Shown: positions 55,871-64,000 of the stretch, one piece after another
Layout of the letters: each line of letters opens with the position of its first letter
Position numbering within the stretch: the stretch's first letter is position 1
From: Myrica gale
Lineage: Eukaryota; Streptophyta; Magnoliopsida; Fagales; Myricaceae
NCBI GenBank assembly: GCA_963930655.1
Contig: OZ005613.1
Coordinates: forward strand, 8,874,501 to 8,938,500
DNA: 64,000 bases
Direction: 5' to 3'
The notes under the pieces: generated by a model
Told to the model about the DNA's origin: nothing
The model's database searches: none
Seen by the model: only the letters and a program-made list of their open reading frames with translations
Program-made: the position numbers and the translations under genes

Positions 55871-57163
55871 TTGAGAGTGACAATTCTGATGCGGTGTTAG
55901 ACGTCCAGCCCGTTATACTCCTTTATGCTGGCTCTTCTTTATTCAGTGTATTTTTGGAAATAAAAATATCAGTTTACACTATTTGAATGGAGCTACAAGG
56001 CTGGAGGGTAGATAAGTTAAAGAGAAAAGGGAATTCTGTTGCGATTGGAATTCTGTTGCGATTTGGGGAGAAGCTATCGACCGAAGCAGGGGAGAGAAGC
56101 GGAGGAATGGGGCACGTGGAAGAGGGGGAGAGCTGGCCATTCTTCAGGTATAACTTCTCAGCCAAAGGAAAGGAGAGGAGGGTTTTTTCACTATATTTTT
56201 CCTTTCTTTGCATTCTCTCTCGTTTTTCCTGCTGCTGTGTTTTTCTCATGGGTTTCTAAGTACCAAAAACTTGGGTTTTGGTTTTATCTTGCATCGATTC
56301 GAGATTGTAAATTGATGGAGATGCTCAATGTTCATTTTCATTGTTATTCATCATTTTATAGAGGTGATTTATGTTTGAACACTGTGAAGTTCTTGAAATG
56401 GGTATCTTGTAGACTTTTGGCACATTTTACTTCATTTGAGAGCAAGATTTCATTCAGTCATTAGATGCTTAAAATCCCTTTATGGATGATGAATCTATTC
56501 AATCTTTGATAGTTGTGGAGTTTAACGTCTTTTATTTTCCGGTTATTGAATCCTTGAATGGATAGGTAACTGAGTAAGGTTAGCTCGATGATGTTAATTT
56601 TAGATCGAGAATCGGTGCTGGTGAAATCAAAACTCAAGTGTTTTTCCTAAATCTCTTTTCAACCAGATTCTAAGTTGTTTTTGAAAATCACTGTCTGTTT
56701 TTTTTTTAAGTTCATTCATCTAAACCTGCTCTTGCATAGACTCTTGTGACTCATTTGCTTTGCCTTTAATTCTTGCAGTTCTTTTCTATCAACGTGAGTT
56801 TTAATTTTCCTTCCTCTTAGTTTCTTTTTATTTCATTTTCATTTTATTTTACTTTTGTTTTTAGTTTGCTTAGTTTTCTCTGAAACCTCATTGTTCCTGT
56901 GGAAATCGATCTTGCGACTTCACCCTTGTTTACAACTTGACAACTCTTGCACTTGGGAGTAATTCTTTTGTGAGTCAATCAAAAACCGAAATATTTTTCT
57001 TCAGGATGAAGGTAATTTTCTTTTGATCAAATTCAAAAGCTAAAATTCACTGAAAGACAAGGAGGACCCAAAGTTCAATTCTCCAAACACAGTACTGAAA
57101 ATAACGACTAAAAAGTACAATATGTGAATTCTAATAAATCAAAACACAAAGCTGAAAAGTAAT

Positions 57164-57175
57164 GCTCTGATACTA
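57164..57175 (-). other. Primer binding site of copia copy B
   Basis: On - TAGTATCAGAGC, one mismatch from the tRNA-iMet complement. Confidence 0.7.
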
Positions 57176-57177
57176 AC

Positions 57178-58077
57178 TATAAGAACTGAAAAAATATAAA
57201 CTAGAATAGGATCTTTTACCTCCAGACATTTGTGCTTGAACAACTGCGAAACCTGCAAAAGATAGTAGAGTTTTGTGTAGGGGAGAGACTTCTTGTCTTA
57301 ACCTTATAACTTTGTGGGTAGTTTTAATGGAAAACAAAAGCCCCTTTATATAGGCAAGATTAGGGACCCTCACTTATTATTCCTACAACGTTGGGCTACC
57401 CTCATTATTCCACCCATCAAAGAATATCAAGAGTTAGTCACCTTATGATTAAGGGCAATTACCTATCATAAATAAATGAAGTGAACCAACTTAGGGAAGA
57501 TCAATAGTTTTCTAAGGAAAATCAACAGTTCTTAGGGAAAGCAAACTATTGGGAAAACTAACAGTTCTTAGGGAAAACCAACAGTTATCCAACATTGAAA
57601 ACACTGCAGGCATATTATAATTATATATCAAACTTCAGATAAAAAAAAGTTTATACAAGTTTTGAAAAATATGCATGTGTGGGATTCAAATCTTCACTAA
57701 AAGTAAGACCTTAGAGTTATAAAGATTACCCTAGGGTTTCGAGTTTTCACTTTTAAGCCGCTTCCATTTAATTGATTGTTGCTCGATCGATTGTGTGTTT
57801 CATGTTCATTTGGATTTTCATTGTTTATCCATTTCAATTACTTTTATTATTATCATTAAAACATGAATTGTGGCAAAAGCCAACAATATCTTCAGCTAGC
57901 CCAAAAAGAGAAACGCCTCGACTAAAACACAAGAAGCAAAGAAAAAGAGTAAGCCAACCCATCACCCGCCGCCGGAATAAGAACGAATTACATGATATTT
58001 TATGTAAGTGTAAATAAGTTTCAAGTTATCTCGTTTTTCCTTAATTTGCAGTAATTGGAAAGAGAATGATTTATCTT
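57178..58077 (-). repeat. LTR of copia copy B, cut by Sirevirus-like element
   Basis: Ends TTCAGTTCTTATA before the primer site. It contains a TATATAAAGG box at about 57350. The start is lost to the insertion at 58078; the remainder may lie beyond the window's right edge. Confidence 0.7.
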
Positions 58078-59419
58078 TGAAACTACGTTTAGACCCTAGA
58101 ATATACCTAGAGGGGGGGTGAATAGGTATTTAAAAAATAATCAACATTTTCTTTCTATTCACAGAAAAATAGTTCAACTAATTTTTCAGTCAATCAATGA
58201 ATTAAAGAACTGTAAACTAAACACACATAACAGATTTTATAGCAACACAAAATCCAATACTATTGTGAATGTACAGCAGCAAGATACTATGTCTATATCA
58301 CAACCAAGATCAATTAATATCAAACCAAATAACAGAACCAATGCAGCAACTATTTAGCCCTTTAACATAACACGTTTTTAGCTAGTAAGATCTGCAAAAC
58401 AGTAAACACAAGATTGGTTAGATAAAACAAGATCAAGATCAAGAGAAAACAACAATAAAGACAACACCGGAATTTTTTGTTGACGAAGTAAAAAATTTCT
58501 CCAGAAGAACGTCTTATGAGAAATTAAAAAACACTCCGGGTGTGCGAAGGCAACACCAACCGATCCACTATGAGCTTATAAACTTTACAAGATGGTGATC
58601 AACATGAAACTCCCTTCATATTTCAAATCCCCCAATCCTTCCTAAAGTTTCCCAAGAAAACTTTCTTGGCTCGGTGCCCAGCACACGATTCTTCGACCAG
58701 CAACTCTAGTCAACTCTAGTGGATGTCAACGAACTCGTCGACCCTTTTACAACTGAAAACTTTCAGCAACGATCGATCTTGAGAAACCCCTCAAGATTCT
58801 TCAATTTCGGTGATGCGATCTCCACAACAATCGCGTAGGAAAGAATGACCCTTCAATCAGCAACCTTCCACACTCATAACATTCCACCAGAGGGAAGCTA
58901 ACACACTCTCACCTTCAGATCTCGGTTAAAACCGAATCTTGCTCAAGAGAGAGAAAATGGGAAAATCGCATAGAGAGGAAATTTCTAGAGTTTGGGGCTT
59001 GCTCAATGCGTGAATGACGTCCAGGTGATTTGGGAAAGTTGTATATGGCTTTAGTGAGGGTAAATTTGTCAAAACGAAATTGTTTTGATGACTGGGCAAC
59101 TTTCTAGAAGGGTAATACGTTATCTGCAGAATTCCCGCTAGGCTGACCCAAGGCTAACCCAGCCAACCGAAAATTCATCTAACAGCTCAATAACTGTCTC
59201 CCAACCATTCTAGATTCACCCAGCACCTTCCAGAAACTTTCCGAACTGTCTCCCAACCATTCTAGATGCACCCAGCACCTTCCAGACTCTTTCTCTTTAG
59301 CTCCACGTCATTCCAGACTTAATCAAGTTGCTCTTACAATTCTAAAAATGGAAAAATACATTTATACAAAGAATTGTTTTGACCATGGAAATTATGCCAA
59401 TTTTACATAAGCACTTTCA
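58078..59419 (-). repeat. 3' LTR of Sirevirus-like element
   Basis: 1342 bp; on - it starts TGAAAGTGCTTATG and ends CTAAACGTAGTTTCA. The 79-codon frame found near 58118 and again at 62799 is just LTR sequence read antisense. Confidence 0.9.
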
Positions 59420-60000
59420 ATCTCCCCCTTTGGCAATTTCCATGACAAAACCTTAAGCTAAACATAACTCTAATCCAAGATCTGTTATCACCAAAACAGA
59501 ACTTAGTTTACAAGAATATGCAGCCTAGATAAAACTAACAAAGTCCCTAAGCAACTTGATTAATGGTTTGAGTACCTGAAAAGAAAACACTCAAACTCAA
59601 CCGTGATCAATATACTCAAGATAATCAAATCTAAAAACAGATGATCACATATATGATATATTGCAAATCCTAACAGATTAAATAATCATTAGAGACCAAA
59701 GGAATGCAATAACACATATCAACCAGTTATAATGAAAACCCCTAATCATTATAAGTTTCAGATATATGCAATTCTTAATAAAACACATAAGTGTTCAAAC
59801 TCTCCTTAATACCAACATCAGTAAACATATCATCTTGCTCCCCCTCAACGTCATAACAACTCACAATATAAGAGCTCATTGATGCTCCCCCTTACACCAT
59901 TACTCCATCAACATATGTAAAGAATAAGATCCTGATAAACTCCAACTCCCCCTTACTCTTTAGCTCCCCCTTACTCCAATTTCTCCCCCTTTTTGTCATG
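59420..60000 (-). other. Multiple polypurine tracts
   Basis: On - AAGGGGGAG-type tracts at about 59420, 59838, 59885, 59946, 59962 and 59983. The one at 59420 abuts the LTR. Repeated polypurine tracts of this kind are described for Sireviruses. Confidence 0.7.
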
Positions 60001-61575
60001 GAAAAGACAAATGAGTTAATCTTCCATATCACTCATAATACCATGATCTAATAACTCATCAGAGGTAAGATGCTCATTAATAGATGAAGGAGAATGAGAC
60101 TTAAATGGTAAAACATTTCTTCATGTACATATTCCATTTATATATACCAACTGAAACTTACACCAAAGTCTAGCTCAATACAGCATCTCAAAATAAATTT
60201 CCAAATATGTTGAAGTCAAAACAAACCACAATATATGAAATTAATAAGCTCAGCCAACATAACAACATATACTTGCACATTGCCAACACATGTAAGTTCT
60301 TAATCAATTTCAAGAACATTACAAAATTGAATATAACTTTCAGCTCATAGAAATATATCAATAATCCAATATAAAGTCATATTATCTACATTTAAGACAA
60401 TCAAAAATCCACATCAAAATATATTTTCAGCTCATCAATATAGAATTTCTAGCTCAACATACAAACTGAAAATAAAGTTCAGCTCAACATGTTATCTAAA
60501 AATAAAGTTCCAGCTCAACACTATATATTTTCAGCTCACATAGACAATACAATATGCTCAATGTATTCTCAATATATTGAATATGTGCAATATTCATCAC
60601 TCCTCATCAATTATTCCACAAACATTATTTTGCAAACAATATAAATGAAGAATAAATGAACACGTAACCAAAAGAGAGCATTTAAACACAAAAATGTGTA
60701 ACCCCTGTATGAACAATGACTCCACAAATAGAAGTGGACTTCATTTTATATTCAACAAATGCAAACTACTCATTCTTATAACATATTCAGTCACTATAAG
60801 GAATGAAGAAACAATACCCATTCATTTAAGCAAGACAAATCTTTCATTTCCAAAAAAAATGTCAAACCCGAAATTCTCAAAAAACATTGAAATTTGAAGC
60901 ACTAAACTTGTAGATCTGAGATATAAATGATGAAATCTTCTTCCAAATGACTCCACAAACAAAGCCCATATGATTTCTTAAGCATTTAGCTAAGAAAACA
61001 AAGTAGATCTAAGAAATTTTCACAAAACTCATAAGGGTTTTCAAGAACTTCGAATTTAGCATATATCATCCATTAAATCTCACAAAAATCAAGTATAATA
61101 CCTTAGAGATCGTAGAAGATTGAATCTTGAACAAATCCCAACGAAAATCACGCAAAATGATCAAGATTTGAGTAAGTTATGATCAAAATAGAGATAAGCT
61201 ATTTGTGAGAGGGAGAGAGTATTTGAGAGAATAGAGAGAAAATGGTAAAGTGTGGAATGAGTGGTAAAAAGTCACTAAGGCTAAAAACACCTACATATAC
61301 CAAAAATGCACTCTTGCCCATTACAAACAACATAATCATTTTACCTGAAATTGAAACTCATCCGGCTGAGTTCTGACAAGTTCATCACTGACAATTTCCA
61401 TTTAAAATTACTGATCTTAAAAAAATCAAAATTTTTCAGAAAAATCAAAATTTCTTGAAAAATCAATATTTGTCCAGAACTTTAAAAACTTCAAAAAAAA
61501 CTTACAACAACATATTATCCATCAATTATAATGCAAGAAATACTTCCAACATTGAACAAATACTAATTGATTTCT
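60001..61575 (-). other. Noncoding 3' internal region of Sirevirus-like element
   Basis: AT-rich, no gene. Imperfect AGCTCAACA repeats at 60430-60540. Confidence 0.6.
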
Positions 61576-61653
61576 TAAAAATTCAAACCTTGTTCCATCA
61601 AGGAGTTTGGTAAATAAATCAACCAATAGGTTTTTTGTTTTGCAATAATATGT

Positions 61654-62175
61654 TCAAGTGTCATCCTTTTTTCTTACCCAAACTTTTTTCGTAAAATTTA
61701 AATTGCTCAACTCAATTTTCTTACATATAAGATCAACTTGTTTAGACAAAGTAGAGACTTGAGAAACTAACTTATCAAAAGCTGAAATTGAAAGTGAATT
61801 CGAAAACTTACTTTTGCTAGAATTCAATTTAAAACACTTTGATCTTACATGACCTCTTTTTCCACAATAGAAACAAGTAGGGACTGACCTTGAACTTACA
61901 TAAGAGATCCGTGAGATGTTCTTACCATGAGCAGCAGTGAGTAAACTTACATCCAGTTGATTGTTGACCTCTGAAAATTTCTTTTTACTAGTAGCTGGCA
62001 CAAACACAAGCTTGTTAGTAATAAAAGAATTAGAATCAGAATGTTTAAAACCCAATCCATGTTTGTCACTAGAGGTAGTTCCTATACTTAACATCTTGTC
62101 AAGTTTCTTAGTACTACTAGAAAAATATTGAAGTTGTGAATTCGACTTCTCTAGTTCTATTTCCAAGTTCTTCAC
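61654..62175 (-). pseudogene. Sirevirus-like gag, C-terminal part
   Basis: A coiled-coil start (KNLEIELEKSNSQLQ) leads to a second CCHC knuckle, CFYCGKRGHVRSKC, and KVWVRKKDDT at the end. It belongs to the same protein as 62184-62711 but is one frame away, from a one-base change near 62205-62215. A stop after DDT marks the deletion joining it to the RNase H end. Confidence 0.82.
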
Positions 62176-62183
62176 CTTAAGAT

Positions 62184-62711
62184 CTAAAGAAATATTACTG
62201 TTTTCAGATTGTCAATTAAAACAGATTGTTCACTATTCTTTGCCAACAACTCTTCATTTTCAATTTCTAAGTTCTTAAGCCTTTTAGAATAGGTAAGATT
62301 CTCTCTTTTCACCTTAAGGCTTTCTTCGAACAAACAATTATAGGCAGTTTGAAGAGGTTCATTCATGTCTAAATCATCATCTAATTCATCATCACTTGAA
62401 CTAACATTACCAATGTTATTTATCGACGAAGTAAAAGCAATGTAGTTTGATTTATCATGACTAGAGGATGAATCAGAATATGTATCAGACAATGTAGCAT
62501 TCATAGCTTTACCCTTCAATTTAAGAAAGGTCGGGCACTCCGCTTTAAAATGTCCATATCCTTTGCAGCCATGGCATTGAAATTCTTGAGAGTTTTTCTT
62601 CTTTTTGAACTCTCTAAATTTACCTTTTTCACCTCTTTCATATGGTTTCCAATAGGCATAATTACTCCCATTAGAATAGGGAGAAACAAAGAACAATTGA
62701 TTGTTTTCCAT
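62184..62711 (-). pseudogene. Sirevirus-like gag, N-terminal part, shortened
   Basis: Starts at ATG 62711 with MENNQLFFVSPYSNGSNYAY, jumps after YWK to PYERGEKGKFREFKKKK (the large N-terminal capsid region is missing), then the first CCHC knuckle CHGCKGYGHFKAEC, an acidic serine-rich linker and a leucine-zipper-like coiled coil. Normal gags of this group have about 200 further residues at the deletion point. Confidence 0.82.
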
Positions 62712-62744
62712 AACAACAACTAAGGGTCAAGGATCGAATATGAG

Positions 62745-62756
62745 GCTCTGATACCA
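62745..62756 (-). other. Primer binding site of Sirevirus-like element
   Basis: On - TGGTATCAGAGC, two bases after the 5' LTR. Confidence 0.9.
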
Positions 62757-62758
62757 AT

Positions 62759-64000
62759 TGAAACTGCGTTTAGACCCTAGAATATACCTAGAGGAGGGGT
62801 GAATAGGTATTTAAAAAATAATCAACACTTTCTTTCTATTCACAGAAAAATAGTTCAACTAATTTTTCAGTCAATCAATGAATTAAAGAACTGTAAACTA
62901 AACACACATAACAGATTTTATAGCAACACAAAATCCAATACTATTGTGAATGTACAACAGCAAGATACTATGTCTATATCACAACCAAGATCAATTAATA
63001 TCAAACCAAATAACAGAACCAATGCAGCAACTATTTAGCCCTTTAACATAACACGTTTTTAGCTAGTAAGATCTGCAAAACAGTAAACACAAGATTGGTT
63101 AGATAAAACAATATCAAGATCAAGAGAAAACAACAATAAAGACAACACCGGAATTTTTTGTTGACGAAGTGAAAAATTTCTCCAGAAGAACGTCTTATGA
63201 GAAATTAAAAAACACTCCGGGTGTGCGAAGGCAACACCAACCGATCCACTATGAGCTTATAAACTTTACAAGATGGTGATCAACATGAAACTCCCTTCAT
63301 ATTTCAAATCCCCCAATCCTTCCGTAAAGTCTCCCAAGAAAACTTTCTTGGCTCGGTGCCCAGCACACGATTCTTCGACCAGCAACTCTAGTCAACTCTA
63401 GTGGATGTCAACGAACTCGTCGACCCTTCTACAACTGAAAACTTTCAGCAACGATCGATCTTGAGAAACCCCTCAAGATTCTTCAATTTCGGTGATGCGA
63501 TCTCCACAACAATCGTGTAGGAAAGAATGACCCTTCAATCAGCAACCTTCCACACTCATAACATTCCACCAGAGGGAAGCTAACACACTCTCACCTTCAG
63601 ATCTCGGTTAAAACCGAATCTTGCTCAAGAGAGAGAAAATGGGAAAATCGCATAGAGAGGAAATTTCTGGAGTTTGGGGCTTGCTCAATGCGTGAATGAC
63701 GTCCAGGTGATTTGGGAAAGTTGTATATGGCTTTAGTGAGGGTAAATTTGTCAAAACAAAATTGTTTTGATGACTGGGCAACTTTCTAGAAGGGTAATAC
63801 GTTATCTGCAGAATTCCCGCTAGGCTGACCCAAGGCTAACCCAGCCAACCGAAAATTCATCTAACAGCTCAGTAACTGTCTCCCAACCATTCTAGATTCA
63901 CCCAGCACCTTCCAGAAACTTTCCCAACTGTCTCCCAACCATTCTAGATGCACCCAGCACCTTCCAGACTCTTTCTCTTTAGCTCCACGTCATTCCAGAC
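62759..64000 (-). repeat. 5' LTR of Sirevirus-like element, cut by window end
   Basis: 1242 bp of an expected 1342; pairs with 58078-59419. Confidence 0.9.

Larger units (their letters stand above)
55362..56981 (+). repeat. Solo LTR, probably gypsy-type
   Basis: 1620 bp, TGATAAAGTGTTTAATATGC start and GTGAGTCAATCA end, with perfect 5-bp target duplication AAAAC at 55357-55361 and 56982-56986. The sequence before its end (CGATCTTGCGACTTCACCC then ACAACTTGACAACTC) resembles the ends of plant gypsy LTRs. It contains a 75-bp tandem repeat and a 42-bp piece of the host element's leader in inverted orientation. Confidence 0.78.
53876..58077 (-). mobile_element. copia element, inverted copy B: 5' LTR, primer site and gag
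   Basis: Reads on - from its LTR (58077 to 57178), through a one-mismatch primer site (57164-57175) and a leader interrupted by a solo LTR (55362-56981), to gag and the start of protease (to 53876). Everything downstream is missing. At the right it is cut by the Sirevirus-like element starting at 58078. Same family as copy A. Confidence 0.78.
58078..64000 (-). mobile_element. Sirevirus-like copia element, young, with pol deleted
   Basis: LTRs at 58078-59419 and 62759-64000 (the latter cut by the window end), primer site at 62745-62756, gag remnants at 61654-62711, and multiple polypurine tracts before the 3' LTR. By eye the LTRs differ at about 13 positions in 1240 (near 1%), the youngest element in the window. 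Gag is joined almost directly to the end of RNase H (FTKLLDGTRFEFLRNQ near 61580-61630), so pol was lost by internal deletion. Confidence 0.9.

Noticed and set aside
55987..56464. Open frames of 90-141 codons
   Set aside because: They overlap each other in the solo LTR, have no domain, and fall in an element bounded by target duplications.
58118..58357. Identical 79-codon frame repeated at 62799-63038
   Set aside because: It lies in both LTRs of one element, antisense to it. The identity comes from LTR duplication, not from a conserved gene.

Overview
This is a repeat-dense stretch of a plant nuclear genome, very likely a eudicot. The evidence is eukaryotic exons with GT/AG introns, a wall-associated receptor kinase (WAK) gene, and several nested classes of plant transposons: Ty1/copia including Sirevirus-like elements, a probable gypsy solo LTR, an L1-type LINE, CACTA, hAT, Mutator-type and Tourist-like MITEs. 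I see no prokaryotic operon, CRISPR array, tRNA or rRNA gene. Almost every base I can explain belongs to a mobile element. The one recognisable host locus, the WAK gene on the minus strand, is itself broken by insertions.

Layout. (1) 1-6832: 3' part of a decayed copia element on +, with its 3' LTR at 6325-6832. It is split by a hAT element (1029-2956) that appears to carry a host gene fragment. (2) 6833-14300: unassigned sequence, a Sirevirus-like LTR (8728-9862), remnants of En/Spm (CACTA) proteins (9865-11560) and an LTR-like stretch. (3) 14310-30230: one L1-type LINE opened by at least four insertions: a Tourist-like MITE, a 6.1-kb CACTA element with captured host exons, an internally deleted copia element, and a second 4.2-kb CACTA element. 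In most cases removing the insert plus one target-site copy restores the LINE reading frame. (4) 30660-41896 (-): the WAK gene. Its intron 2 contains a nearly intact 7.7-kb copia element (32388-40072) whose gag-pol frame is broken by a single TGA. Its exon 1 contains a 231-bp palindromic MITE. (5) 42553-44834: a second hAT element, in the opposite orientation to the first, keeping the end of its transposase. (6) 45516-46187: a MITE. (7) 46391-58077: two decayed copies of one copia family in inverted orientation, around a Sirevirus pol/LTR fragment, with two further solo LTRs nested inside them. (8) 58078-64000: a young Sirevirus-like element on - with near-identical LTRs, a shortened gag and almost all of pol deleted; its 5' LTR runs off the window.

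The most interesting points are the double disruption of the WAK gene; a 52-nt hairpin conserved across three copia copies (a fourth has a bulge) and a different LTR family, with one compensatory base-pair change; the fact that the block holding this hairpin lies inside the LTR in one family but between pol and the LTR in another; and host-gene fragments carried by CACTA and hAT elements. I found no defence or biosynthetic system.
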